From: Plasmodiophora brassicae | Lineage: Eukaryota > Endomyxa: Phytomyxea > Phytomyxea > Plasmodiophorida | DNA length: 64,000 nucleotides | Direction: 5' to 3' | Assembly (NCBI GenBank): GCA_036867785.1 | Contig: CP145423.1 | Coordinates: forward strand, 124,001 to 188,000 | Shown here: positions 22,035 to 32,337 of the stretch, piece after piece | How positions within the stretch are numbered: the first letter of the stretch is position 1 | Layout: each line of letters begins with the position of its first letter | Notes under the pieces: model-generated | Database searches by the model: none | What the model saw: the letters and a program-made list of their open reading frames with translations, nothing else | What the model was told of the DNA's origin: nothing | Translations under genes and position numbers: made by a program

Positions 22035-23523
22035 CTAGCGGCGTTCGACCTGCTGGAAATCGTCGAGCAGGCCGCGGACCAGCTGCATCGCGTTGTCCAG
22101 TTGGTCGGCGTCGACGCCAAAGTCCGCGACGGCGCGAGACACGCCGCGGCGCTGGATCGCGGACAGCTCGTCGACGTAGAGCTGCAGGAGGTCGTGGACG
22201 GGTTCGGCGCTGGTCCACTGCGCGATCGCTTTAACGGGAACGCGCGCATGCACCTCGGGTTCACGTTCGCCTTCTCCGGCGAACGGCGACGTTGCCGGAA
22301 CGAGCGCCTCGTTGAGAACGCAGTCGGCGGGCCACGGGCGGGACGCGTCACGACCCAGTGTGCACGAGTACTGTGCCGATGGAACGACCGACGACGATGG
22401 ACGATTGGACCACCAATCCTCGAACTGGACGGCGTTATCCGGATGCAACGGCGTCCCATGAAGCGTCCCGACACGAACAGACGGGTTCGTCGCCAACCGC
22501 TCGGCGAGGTCGTTACTGCTGAAGTGTTTCGAAGCCAGACGATAGACAGACGAACCCGCGTGCAAGGCTAGGCCGTGCAAGGCGGGGGTCTCGTGGTGAT
22601 CAGCAGGGCGCATGTGCACTTGAAGGTTCGCAATTGGGTACAGCCCAGCGAAGGACACGAGTTCCTCAAAGGCGGAACGACGACGAGCATGAGGTCGCGT
22701 GTGGGCGTGCACGGCGAAGACGAGCAGGCGCTGCGACGACGACCCGCACAGATCGTCGCGAACGTTTTCCAGGACCGACATCGCAGCAGGGCCGAACATC
22801 GTGTCGATGTCGACGATGCTCTGGATGCACTGCAGCGAGTCACACTTCTCGATCTGGAGACAGGCGCGCCTCGATGAACACAAACGCGGGCGGGAAACCA
22901 GCTTGGCGTTACCTGGTGGCGGGCGCGGTCGACCGCGTCTTCGAGCGCGTCCGCGTTCAGATCAAGGCCGGCTTCGGCGCCATCACCTGCGGTGGTCGAA
23001 GACAGCCGGCACTGGCTGGTGTCGTCGAGCTCGATGCCGTTCTCGTACAGCAGGTTCATCCACTACGCCATTGTATGATTTCTAATCCGGGACGTAGCTT
23101 GTCACCGTAAGCAACGAACCTGTCCCTCCCCGGGCGTAGCCGTCGCTGTGTACATGTCGCTTCGTCCAGCCCTATCGAAAAACGTTTCAGCGACAGTGCT
23201 CGAAGAGAACAGTGGACACCAATTCCAACCACGTCTCACTGGCAAGTTCAGCACCGACAACGGGCAGATTCAGGGAGGGCGGGCGCTCAAATTTACTGCG
23301 GTCATCGTACATCACAACACGTGGACGCACACCATGATCTCCGACGTTGACGAACGCCTCGTGGAGAACGTCGCTGTCGCCCTGCCGGCGACGGTTTTCC
23401 TACGCGATTCGCCATATCACAGCAGGTCCAGCCGGGCTCCGGTGTCCCCACCTCCATGTTGATCATGTGTGCGCCGATCGCGTTGGCGCATGACCCGAAC
23501 TGGAGCTGGACGACCTCGCGCAT
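22035..23523 (-). CDS. MSTO1: Misato/DML1 tubulin-like protein
   Basis: Exon 1 (23452-23523) encodes MREVVQLQFGSCANAIGAHM, the tubulin-like start shared with human Misato (REVLTLQLGHFAGFVGAH). After a 52-nt intron comes DSDVLHEAFVNVGDHGVRPR, matching the DVLYRTGRTLHGQETYTPR block. Then WMNLLYENGIEL opens a further exon, which is followed by a GTAACG...CCAG intron to IEKCDSLQCIQSIVDIDTMF (human [20 protein letters not shown]). The last exon runs to 22035 and ends LRGLL-type helices (AMQLVRGLLDDFQQVERR). Misato/DML1 acts in mitochondrial distribution and inheritance and has a GTPase-like tubulin fold. The exact donor between exons 2 and 3 near 23130 is not fixed. It is tail-to-head with the helicase gene. 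Confidence 0.82.
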
Positions 23524-23952
23524 CCCTTCGTTCTTCTGGTGCCTTCAAGTCTTGTGAATGTGGCAGGCCACCGTTCTACGCAGTCCGTGACAAGTGACGT
23601 GCAGTTCGGACTGTGCACCTGTGGAGCGGCGCGGATGTCGCGACTCGCGACCCGATTTTCCTGGACGAGTGCACGGATCTATGGAGCGCGGCCAACGTTC
23701 AATCCGGGCGGATTGCGACATTGCTCCATACTAGCGGTCGGGGCCCGCTTTGATTCGCGTATAACTTAGATGTGACCGTTTATCAGTGATGGGACGCTCG
23801 GTGGGGCTTTCGAGTTCCAGGCACTTGCTGCACCTCGCTTGGTTGCGCGCACCAAACCACGGCGGCTGTCTTCCTGGCAAGGCTACTTTCTTCCTGGTGC
23901 CAAGTTCTGCGCGGCTGTCAGTTTGCTGCCTCGGCGAGAATGTATCCGAGCA
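23524..23952. other. spacer between Misato and the next minus-strand gene
   Basis: It should hold the Misato promoter and the 3' end of the upstream gene. Two short plus-strand frames (23539-23769 and 23786-24091) have no supporting features. Confidence 0.5.
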
Positions 23953-24894
23953 TCAGTCATCCTTGCTTGACCTCCCTCCACGTTTCCCGCCTGATGCTTT
24001 CATCCATCCCCAGAACGTGTCGTACAGGTCGACGAGCACGTCGCCATCACCGATCTTCTCGAGCGCTTCTAGTACACTGGCCCCTGAGTAGAGAATTGAC
24101 ACGGGAATCGCGAGAAACTTGAAGCCGGGCTCGTCGTTCTTCGTGATGCTAACCCAATCGCCATGGAGAACGGGACCGTTTTTCGACCTCAGAAGGACGC
24201 CACCTTCCATCGTTTCGGCTTTGACGTCCCCGGAGAGCGCGATCACCATTTGCGGGCCGTCCTTCACCTGCAGGAGCAGGTCCGCTTTCTCTTTGAGCGA
24301 CAAGCTACGACCCTTGCCCTTCTTGCTTAGGCGGTGGTTCCGCAGGAGCGTGTCAAGTTTCGAGACCTGGGTCACATCTCCCGTGTGTTGCGAATGGGCC
24401 ACCTCAATCTCGATTGGGCAGGACACCAGTTGCCCGCACCGTTCGCCTTGGAGCACCTCGCCAGCGACCAGACTGCCGTTCGTCCTCCACGCCGCCGACC
24501 CACTCCAGACCAATGGTGATCCTGATCCACAAATCGCCAGGTTACACTATGCATTCAATGTGCAGGAGCGGTGCATACCGCCGTCAAGGAGGCGGTCCCT
24601 CCAGTGGACGCCCAGGTCCTCCAGCTTGCCGTTCAACGACCTCTTGAACGCCCCAACGGCGCGGGCGTGGGCGAGCGACTCCATCGACAAGTAGAGCTGA
24701 CCGTCTATGAAAATCATCGGAGATCTCGCAAGTCGAGTGCAACTGTCACAGATCGGTACGTCCTCGTGAATCCATCTACGAAATTCGTCCGTTGTGACGG
24801 AATCCGCTACCAGAACCGTCGTTCCGATCGGCATCTCCCGGACGCGTCGCCTGCATTCAATGCGGTCGTGGAGGCGCGACGCCGGGACCTCCAT
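23953..24894 (-). CDS. hypothetical protein, two exons
   Basis: Exon 1 starts MEVPASRLHDRIECRRRVRE at 24894 and ends ...WRDRLLDG. A 57-nt intron (GTATGC...GATCAG) joins in phase 1 to SPLVWSGSAAWRTNGSL. The total is about 300 residues. The second exon contains SCPIEIEVAHSQHTGDVTQV, a Lys-rich strand (RLSKKGKGRSLSLKEKADLL), a repeating beta-like segment around VIALSGDVKAETMEGGVLL and a C-terminal KASGGKRGGRSSKDD. A CDSC pair (PICDSCTRL) in exon 1 could bind metal. I recognise no family. Both exons have protein-like composition and the splice closes exactly, so the gene is probably real. Confidence 0.6.
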
Positions 24895-25025
24895 ATTGTG
24901 TGCTGTCGGGCAACGGCTCGATTGACCGAGTGGCGGACACTCATCGCATTATTATTGTGGCCCCGGTCGCCCGGTCCATTGTCTTATCCTACGGTACGTA
25001 AGCCTCGATGACGACGACGGCAACT

Positions 25026-25361
25026 TGCTCTTTCAAATTTCCTGAAACGCCAAATTCCACTTCGACTTGCTTCCTTGGAGGTTCCCGTTTCCGCGCTACG
25101 GGAGACGAGTTCTGCAGAGGTAGACATACATTGTCATCATTATTGCACGCTCTTGAAATGCAATGCTACAAAGTCAAGGTACTCCGACTGGCGCTTGCGA
25201 TCGTCACCACATTGCTTTTAAGAGCACGCGATAATGGTGCCAATGTATGTCTACCTCTGCAGAACTCGTCTAAACATTCTAGCGCCTGTAGCGCGGAAAC
25301 GGGAACCTCCAAGGAAGCCAGTCGAAGTGGAATTTGACGTTTCAGGAAATTTGAAAGAGCA
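25026..25361. repeat. 336-bp inverted repeat (hairpin)
   Basis: Left arm 25026-25165 and right arm 25210-25361 are reverse complements at roughly 85% identity by eye, with a 44-bp loop. Examples: TGCTCTTTCAAATTTCCTGA at the left end mirrors the right end, and GAGTTCTGCAGAGGTAGACA occurs in both. The right arm has a 13-14-bp insertion relative to the left. The right arm is coding on the minus strand (SNFLKRQIPLRLASLEVPVS), so the left arm is best read as an inverted partial duplicate of that gene's 3' end. Confidence 0.9.
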
Positions 25362-25639
25362 CTTTCATTGCGGTAACGAAGCTGGAAGGCGTCCGAATTG
25401 GGGTCACCCAACTCCAAACCCGGACGTTTCTCGAGAAGGGCAATCGTATAGTCGACATCAACCGTAGGAAACGTACTATCCTATGACACATTCATGGAGA
25501 GCCTGTTGTGGTGTCGACGGGCCAATTGCATCGGATCCAATTCCATCCGAGGACTGACGACAGGATTGTTAAGGGCGTCCTCAGCGAAGAACCCTCTTGG
25601 AGGAAAGTTGCGCACAATGGGATTCGGATGTTGCGCCAT
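25166..25639 (-). CDS. hypothetical protein whose 3' end forms one arm of an inverted repeat
   Basis: Proposed start at 25639 (MAQHPNPIVRNFPPRGFFAE). After an intron ending ...CATAG near 25469 the chain continues DSTFPTVDVDYTIALLEKRP, LELGDPNSDAFQLRYRNES, ALSNFLKRQIPLRLASLEV, ALECLDEFCRGRHTLAPL and stops at 25166. The donor of the intron is not certain. No family is recognised; the second exon is helical with leucine repeats. A reversed TATA-like element (25719-25727) lies about 80 bp upstream. The stop codon falls at the edge of the hairpin loop. Confidence 0.55.
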
Positions 25640-25718
25640 GAGCTCGTGACGTGCAAGGTCCAGCACACGACTACGGCGACGATGACGACGGGAGACGACG
25701 CTTGCCGCACCAGGATCC

Positions 25719-25727
25719 TATTTAAAG
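25719..25727 (-). promoter_or_regulatory. TATA-like element
   Basis: TATTTAAAG on the plus strand reads CTTTAAATA on the minus strand. It lies about 80 bp before the ATG at 25639 and is the best promoter candidate for that gene. Confidence 0.4.
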
Positions 25728-25772
25728 CCCGCCCTTTGCCGAGCCGGGGATGGCCAAAAATACCCTCCTGAC

Positions 25773-25862
25773 GCCCGATGTACTACCGGCACTAATTCAG
25801 CACTTTGGGGCTTTTTGTCCCCAGTACTGCACTAATTCGGCACTATCGGGGGGTTCTCCCAG
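25773..25862. repeat. short direct repeats and a GGGG/CCCC hairpin in a spacer
   Basis: GCACTAATTCAGCACTTT and GCACTAATTCGGCACTAT lie about 37 bp apart. Between them TGGGGCTTTTTGTCCCCA can form a stem-loop. The rest of the spacer 25640-26055 shows no supported gene. Confidence 0.55.
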
Positions 25863-26055
25863 GTAGTGAGCCAGCGGCTACCAGAGGGTGTCGCACATGA
25901 TAGCGCTGGATATTTGGTGTACGGGACGGCGGCGCATCGCGAGGGACGGGACGCTGATCGAGCGAGACGGCGCAACCAATCACGCCAGTCACCACGGGGG
26001 CCAGTGCTGCGTGCATGTGTTTACTAGGACGGGGACACTCGACCACGAGCATCGG

Positions 26056-27347
26056 TCATCCGTGCTGCCAGGATGGGTCGGTGGTGCCAACGATGGAGTG
26101 CGCGTTGAGCGCCGCGACGTCGTCGTCGGTCAGGCGCCATCCGAGGCACATTGCGTTTTGGGCGGCCTGCAGGCCGTTCTTTGCCCCAGCAACAGGGACC
26201 GCTCCTGGAGGCGCCATGATCATTGCTCGATACGCCGTCACTCAGCCGCGAGTACCTTTGGACATGACCCAGTTGAGTGCGACGGCCGGAACAGGGACGG
26301 CATGGTGCTGGGCGATCCGACGCATTGTGTCGAGTAGCGGCTCCAGTTCCTCCATCTTGTAATCGCTGAACCTGCGCCCGGATGGAGGTGGATTCGACGC
26401 CGAGTACTTGCCGGTCAGGCGACCCATCCCAAGCGGGGAATACGCCAGCAGGACGATCCCGGCGTCTCGGCACGCATCGACCATCCCGTTCTCCAAAGGC
26501 AGCGTCCTCGTCAGGCTAAATTCGACCTGGTTCGTCGCCAACTGGATCCCGTGCTCATCACGAAGACGCTCGTAGACCGTCATCATCTCCTCGACGGAAT
26601 AGTTCGACACGCCGACCGTCTTTGTCCAGCCTTGGCGAACGGCTTCAGCCAATGCATCCGCGATGGTGTTCAACGACACCTGATGAATCGGGCCATGGAC
26701 CTGCACAGGGCACGATCTCGTCAGTGCAGGACATTCGGGAGCACACGCAGGATGTACCTGATAGAGCTCGACGAAGTCGACACCGAGCCGCTGCAGGGAG
26801 TTCTTCAGGGCGTCAAGCAGCACCTCGGAGTAGTTGGTCTTGCCGGGCAGCGGCAGGAATTTCGTGGCAATGGCGACCTTGTCCCGCACCTTGTCACGAG
26901 CAATGAACCGACCGAGCAGGCGCTCGCTCTCGCCATTGCCGTACTTCTCGGCTGTATCGAACAAATTGATCCCCGAGCGGATCGCCGTGCGGAACGCGTC
27001 CATGTCGTCGGCCTCGCTCTCCGGCGTCCACTTCCACGTCGGCCGGTCGCCCCAGCTCCAACACCCGACCGCGACCGGCGCGATATCCACCGTGTCCGCC
27101 AGCACGACCTTCGTCGACGCAGTCGGGATCTGTGCACACAGAACACACCACCAGTCATGAAACGCCGAAGCTGCACATACGCGGTCGCGCGCACGCGAAT
27201 GCTCGTCAGCGGTTCGGTCGCATGCGGTTCGGCAACTTCCGCCTGCGAGCTCAGCAGCCGCCCCGCATAACGTCGCCCAGGCGCGACGATCCACACTCGC
27301 GCACGCATCATCAGGGGCCACGTAGGTACTGTAGTAAAGCCGGCCAT
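26056..27347 (-). CDS. aldo-keto reductase, plastid/mitochondrion-type
   Basis: NADPH-dependent oxidoreductase with a (beta/alpha)8 barrel. The N-terminus MAGFTTVPTWPLMMRARVW is basic and could be an organelle-targeting sequence; a second start is at 27311. After an intron (GTGCAG...GCACAG) come GCWSWGDRPTWKW, the catalytic Asp-Tyr segment GINLFDTAEKYGNGESERLL, and the Lys segment AIATKFLPLPGK. Further on are LGVDFVELYQVHGPIHQ (across a 57-nt intron that is open in frame), VGVSNYSVEEM and, after the last intron, AVPVAGAKNGLQAAQNAMCL with GWRLTDDDVAAL. The nearest match I know is the plant chloroplast AKR group (VIPIPGAKNA, GALGWRLT). The physiological substrate is unknown. Confidence 0.88.
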
Positions 27348-27567
27348 GCGCCCGCAGATTTTCCCAGTTTGTCACCTCGCACTTACCCGTCATCGTTGTC
27401 TTCCGCAGCGGGGACGCTGCCTGGCAGCACGCGGCAGCGCTGAACCGTAGCCAGCCATCGGTAGACGACACGCCTTGTATATGGTCGTACTTGCCGCTAT
27501 CTCCAGACGTCACGAGCAGGCCTGACGGCACGTGTATTTTGGGAAACGGCGTCGTGATCACGCGCTT

Positions 27568-27934
27568 TCAGTTGGGCAGATCATCTTCGAAGACTAGTTC
27601 GCCCAAGGGCGCATTGTCGGGTTCCACTGGCAGCGTCGCCTGCAGGATGCTTTCGTCGAACCGCGTTTCGTCGCCGACGTCGACAGGTGCGTAGCCGGTC
27701 GCTATCACGTCTCCCGCGGCGGCGCTCTCCTGCACCTGATCTCGTGCGGCTGGGACTGCACGGGCGCCCGGCTTGCCTGTCATCGAGAACGCCCGGCACG
27801 GCCTGCGTAGCAGTCGTGCGGGCCGCCACATTCGCGCTCTCTGTGACTTGAACGGAATCGGAGGCTCCGGGCCCGTACTCACAGTGACTGCACGAGCAGT
27901 CATCATTACCACGATTCAGGTGCCCGGGAGGCAT
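27568..27934 (-). CDS. hypothetical small acidic protein
   Basis: The last exon encodes DQVQESAAAGDVIATGYAPV, DVGDETRFDESILQATLPV and EPDNAPLGELVFEDDLPN before the stop at 27568; it is acidic and protein-like. A first exon MPPGHLNRGNDDCSCSHC with a GTGAGT donor would join in phase 1 after an intron of about 120 nt ending GATGACAG, which is longer than usual here. An upstream in-frame ATG at 27991 is also possible. No family recognised. It is head-to-head with PTAR1. Confidence 0.45.
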
Positions 27935-28146
27935 CGCCTCTTCGGAGCTCGGCCACAACGTTATAATGCAGCCTACAGCCCACTTTGCCATCGCCACGGT
28001 GGGCCGTCCCGGCGTATTAGGTAGTTGCCCTACAGATGGCAACCATGGAGCTGTAAGGTCCCCAGTTCAAGGCATGATGAGGTCGCCCCAAAACAATCCA
28101 GGTGACCGACGTGGACGAACGGCCCGTCCCGCAAACCGCGCCCCGC

Positions 28147-29375
28147 ATGGCAGCAGCGGCAGCGGAGGAGGCGCTGTTCGCCCAGCTGAACGGTGCGTTT
28201 GACAGCGACCCGCTGATGGACGAGCTGGGCCTGGTGCTGTCGGCAGCCCCGACCGAGTTTGGCGACACCAGCGGCGACGTCGGCGCGGGTGGCGAATCCG
28301 GGGCCGCCGACGGGGGTCGGTTGCTGGGGACGGCGGCAACGGGCACGCTGCTGATTCGCGTGCCTGTGCAGGGCCGCCGTTTTACCACAATCACCACAAG
28401 CTCGGCATTGCGTTCTATGCCATCCCGATTCTTATGCCGTACGTGTCCAGGCTGTTCAACGACATGCGACGAAGGCTTCTCGGTAAACCGCGCGCATCGT
28501 CATCAGTGCTTCGACGCCTGTACTTACTGACCCCCACTTGTACAGACGAACCGGGCGCCCCAGTCGACGCGATGCTCATGCACCAGGTTACCCGGGCCCT
28601 GCTTCTGGTCAACGCAGACCATTACACGGCCTGGGCGCAGCGTCGTCGCCTGATCACGCGTTCCGTCGTTGACGAGGCCGACGAGCTCCGCCTGGTCAAT
28701 TTGATCTTCTCGAAGCACCCGAAGAGCGGCGAGGCCTGGGCGCATCGTCGATGGCTGCTGGGCCGGCTCGGCCCCGCGTACTTTGACGCCGAGCTCGCGT
28801 CGTGCGATCGGTTCTGCGACGTGTACCCGCGAAACTATTACGCCTGGACGCACCGCCGATGGATCACTGATCAAATGTCGGACGTCGGCGCGCTCCTCGA
28901 ACGGTCTCGCCAGTGGATTGCCGTCCATGTGTCCGACTTTAGCGCGCTGCACCATCGCGAGACGCTGCTGGTGCGCGTCGCCGACCTGGCCCTGCTGGAC
29001 GACGAATTCGATACCGCCCATCGGCTCTGCCGGCTGTACCCTGGGCATGAAAGCCTGTGGCAATTCCTCCGTTTCCTCTGGACCCATTTCCGGCGTCTCG
29101 CCACCGACGACGGTGCGGTGGTGCGACGAGCAACGGAGATGGCGTTTGCCGACGACTGCATCCGCGATGACGACTCCGCGTTCTTCGAGCGTCAACGTGG
29201 GTACGCGGCATCGTACCAGGTCTGGCTGGTCCAGGACGACGTCGCCAGCAGCGACTCCGCTCGAAGAGCGGCCATTGACCTGTGCGAACGACAGCGCCAG
29301 TGGTGCCCGGCGCATCGTGTCTTCTGGCGCCGACGTGCCGACCAGCTTCTGAATGTCGAATATACGGCCCGATGA
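28147..29375 (+). CDS. PTAR1: protein prenyltransferase alpha-subunit repeat protein
   Basis: Three exons (28147-28315, 28372-28482, 28546-29375) give 369 residues. The start MAAAAAEEALFAQLNGAFDS matches the NDINNAFRRDP-type start of PTAR1, and HNHHKLGIAF matches its EHKLGVE. The repeat region has TRALLLVNADHYTAWAQRR, HPKSGEAWAHRRWLLGRLG, YPRNYYAWTHRRWITDQ and HVSDFSALHHRETLLVRV, i.e. prenyltransferase-alpha helical hairpins with their W-hRR cores. PTAR1 partners RABGGTB in GGTase-III, which adds a second geranylgeranyl group to certain proteins (established for human PTAR1 and YKT6). The long open frame before 28147 starts with GTG, not ATG. Confidence 0.9.
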
Positions 29376-29615
29376 TGAAGCGCTGCTATGTGCACGCCGT
29401 TATCAACACGTCGTGGCGTTGCACTAGCCCGGTGCTGTTCGTGTGGCGCTGTCACGACCTATCCGTCGGAGGCGCGGCTCCGAGTACCCGACTCCGCGTC
29501 CTGCCGCATCAGTTGCCGGTTGCGACCCAATGACAGCAACGCGCGCGTTGGGACAATTGTATTCGTTATGGACATGGGAGGGCGTGCAATCGCGCTGAGG
29601 GGCGGGGGCAGACGC

Positions 29616-30091
29616 TCAGCTGACTTCGTGGAGGGCGTCGTAGATCGTGCCTTCCTCCGCGACAAACTTGCCGGGCTCGTCCTTGAACCGGTTCTTGGCG
29701 GCGCTGGACGGCTTCACGATCGTCCAGGAGATGTCGTCCGGGCCGCCCTCCTTCGCGTCCGGCACCGGATGGCCTTCAGGCGATTCGTTGGCGCTGGCCC
29801 CCGGGGCGGCGCGTGGCTCCGGGCCGGTGTACCCTTCCTGAATGCGCTCGACGATCAGGGCCCGAATGCCGTCGGCGTTCGGCGCTTCGCCGAGGCCATC
29901 GAGCATGGCCAGGGCCTCCTTCAGCGATCGCTGACGCATGGAGCGCGCCGGCAGGCGATCGATGGCATGATCAGGCCGATCTCGACGTCCGCGCTGGACA
30001 GGTTCGGATCGGCGGGCGCCGGGCCGCAGTCGACGGCCGTCGCCGGCGCCTGGCTAGGGACGCACCACGTGAACGCGCGCTTGAGGCCCAT
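29616..30091 (-). CDS. hypothetical protein, 135 residues
   Basis: Two exons (30062-30091 and 29616-29993) joined in phase 0 over a 68-nt intron (GTCCCT...GTCCAG). The first gives only MGLKRAFTWC. The second gives DHAIDRLPARSMRQRSLKEA, LAMLDGLGEAPNADGIRALI, a Pro/Glu-rich linker, DDISWTIVKPSSAAKNRFKD and the end GTIYDALHEVS. The first half looks helical. No family recognised. A plus-strand frame over the same bases (29388-30170) is judged a shadow because its composition is Arg/Gly-rich and unspliced. Confidence 0.5.
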
Positions 30092-30427
30092 CACCATCCC
30101 CACACCCAGCTGTCTGTCTGTCTGCACCTCTGTCCACAGACGCGCACCAGTCACCGCTGCCCGGTGCTAGTCCTACGTGTCCACACTGTGCCCGACTCCT
30201 GGTGCATGTTCCCAGTCACAGCCCCGATCGGTAACATTGGCCAGTGGGCGCGGCGCCGCCAGGTACGTAGGTAGGTGGCAGCGCTGCTGCCCCCCAGACG
30301 CCCCCGCGGCGAACCTTCCCCTCGCTGTGGCCGAACAGGCCCTGCACGTTCCCGCCGCAGCGACCGACACGCGGCCTCGTCTAGTATATACAGAGAAGCG
30401 GATACCTATCGACCGGTCTATTATACG

Positions 30428-30831
30428 CTAGCCGAGCGTCGGCACCTGGTTCCGGACCAGCCCCTGCTGCTTCTTCCGGGCGCGGTGCTGCCGGACGCGC
30501 TCCCGAACCTTGGCCCGCTGGATCTCGATCTGCCGCGCCCGCTCCTCCGACGGCAGCTTCTCGATCTTCGCCTTCTGGTTCAGCCGGTCTGCCGCACACA
30601 CGGTATCGTTAGCCCAGCGTGCGCGCGTCGTCGTCGGTGCGACCCCCGTAACGTGGGCGTCCCCTTACAATTGCGCATGTACGTCCGCATCCGCTGCCGG
30701 TTCGGGTTGACCCTGGGCGCCGCTGCCGCCGACGGTTTAACGTCGACGGGCGCCGCCGTCGCCGGTCGGTCGGTGCTGGCGTCGTCGGCGCCGGCCAGAT
30801 GCGCCATCCCGTTGCTGTCGTCGAGGCCCAT
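30428..30831 (-). CDS. hypothetical basic protein, 107 residues
   Basis: Exons 30669-30831 and 30428-30588 join in phase 1 over an 80-nt intron (GTAAGG...GGCAG). The N-terminal half is Ala/Pro/Asp-rich (MGLDDSNGMAHLAGADDAST). The C-terminal half is strongly basic and helical: RQRMRTYMRNYRLNQKAK, EERARQIEIQRAKVRER and VRQHRARKKQQGLVRN. It resembles a nucleic-acid-binding basic helix, but I cannot name a family. The long plus-strand frame (30275-31852) covering it is antisense. Confidence 0.5.
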
Positions 30832-31042
30832 GGCACGCACCGAGGTCGGGCCGCGCCGCGCGCACTGTGCTGACGTGCCGCGCCGCTGCCAGGTTGGCTG
30901 CCGGGGCACCGCCACGGACCAATCGCGTTCGCTGCGGTCGTTCGTTGTTCGGCGACAGCGACACCTGCCTGCCAATTGGGGCCCAACGCTGGTATCTATG
31001 TACAAACAGGCGCAGGCAGCGTTTAGTGGGAACGATTGCGGA

Positions 31043-32064
31043 TCAGGAGAGGAGCGATGCGATGCCCGGGAGGAAGTGGCGTCGACAGAAGACCCTGCCG
31101 TCGAAGACGTGCACGGCATCGCTCCTGCCGAGGGCGTGCGGCGCCGAGTGCTCGCACACGAGGCACTCCTGGTGGAAGACGGCGTCGGATCCGGTGGCCG
31201 AGAACCCGCCGAATGCCAGCCCGCACTGGACGGCCTGCTTGCACGCGCCGCACGTTGGCAAGGCGCCCTGCGTGCCCTCCGTTGCATGGTGCTGCTCGCA
31301 TCGGACGGTCATGTCGCGCCCAACGTAGAACCGGGACGCGTCCAGCTTCGCCGGGCAGTCCTTGCACCTGAAATGGTCGTCGTACCAAACCCTGCCGAGC
31401 GCGCGGACGACGGTCTGGTCCAGGTGCACCGGTCCGTCGCACGCGTCGCAGGTCTCCTTGAAGCGCCTGGCGAAATCATCGGCGCACAGCACGTCGCCGT
31501 CGATGATGACGTGCGGCGCGTCGCGAAGTTCGCACCGACAGGCGCTGCAGACGTGGCAGTGCACGTGCAGTGTGCGATCGCCGATCTGCAGGTAGTCTCC
31601 AGGCGGAATCGGCAGGTGGCACTGGGAGCACGACATGCACTCGTCAGGGACCGGCGCCGGCGCGTGCGTCATGCAGCAGACGTCCTTGTCGTCGTTCTGG
31701 GTGAAGGAGTTGCTGCCCAGAAGGCTGACGTTGCAGACCTTGCAGCGGAAGTGGTGCTCGTGCCACGCCTGGTCGCCGATCTTCAGTGCCCGGCCCAGTA
31801 TCGGCTCCCGACAGGTTGTACAGCGCGGGGCGAACCTCTGCGACGACGTTAAGTGCTTAGCAATTCAGTACCGGGTGGCTCCCTGACCTCGGCAAAGCAT
31901 TCCGGGCAGTACGCGGCAGCATTCCGCTGAACATAGCCCAGACCGGCCAGGCCCGTTCGACACGCGGAACATGTGAAGCATGCGGCGTGTAAGTCGCCAA
32001 TACCGGGCACGGTCACGCGCTGGCTTCCCAGCGCGTTGTGGCAGCCAGTGCACACGGTGGACAT
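31043..32064 (-). CDS. five-LIM-domain protein (PINCH-like layout)
   Basis: Two exons (31888-32064 and 31043-31837, 50-nt intron) encode 323 residues made almost wholly of five LIM double zinc fingers. They start at MSTVCTGCHNAL, RCTTCREPILGRALKIGDQ, CMSCSQCHLPIPPG, CDACDGPVHLDQTVV and CGACKQAVQCG, each with its HxxC/CxxC partners (e.g. WHEHHFRCKVC, WYDDHFRCKDC). The number of domains and the total length equal animal PINCH/LIMS (325 residues). The linker AERFAPRCTTC resembles the FAP-C-C linker of PINCH and paxillin. Such proteins scaffold actin and integrin-type adhesions. Orthology to PINCH is inferred from layout only. Confidence 0.82.
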
Positions 32065-32337
32065 CAGGGATGACGTTTGCTCGCGGCCAATTAGGTCGTC
32101 TGCGGTCCCGAGGCAGGCGAACGCAGTCTAATTTCGGAAACGGAGCCGACCGTAGTGGCACCAAGTTTAGAAGGCAGCGCCGAGCACCGGGTCGAACCTT
32201 GCATGGCGCGCAGCCGGCGTGTTCCATTACACGTTTGTACAGAGTAGCAAAACCGGCAACAACTGGCCCGGTCCACAGCACAGAGCCGAATCTCGACACG
32301 CGATCAGTCACAGCCTGGCTGCAGGCGAAACCCAGCG

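Noticed and set aside
23148-23462. plus-strand frame that reads like a protein (MSLRPALSKNVSATVLEENS)
   Set aside because: The minus strand encodes the conserved Misato N-terminal exons over the same bases.
26551-27270. 239-codon plus-strand frame
   Set aside because: Antisense to the aldo-keto reductase, whose catalytic motifs fix the strand.
29388-30170. 260-codon plus-strand frame after PTAR1
   Set aside because: Composition is Arg/Gly-biased, no motif, and the minus strand offers a splice-consistent protein.
30275-31852. 525-codon plus-strand open frame
   Set aside because: Antisense to the five-LIM gene and the small basic gene, whose zinc ligands and splice phases are consistent; the plus frame is Arg/Ala-rich without motifs.
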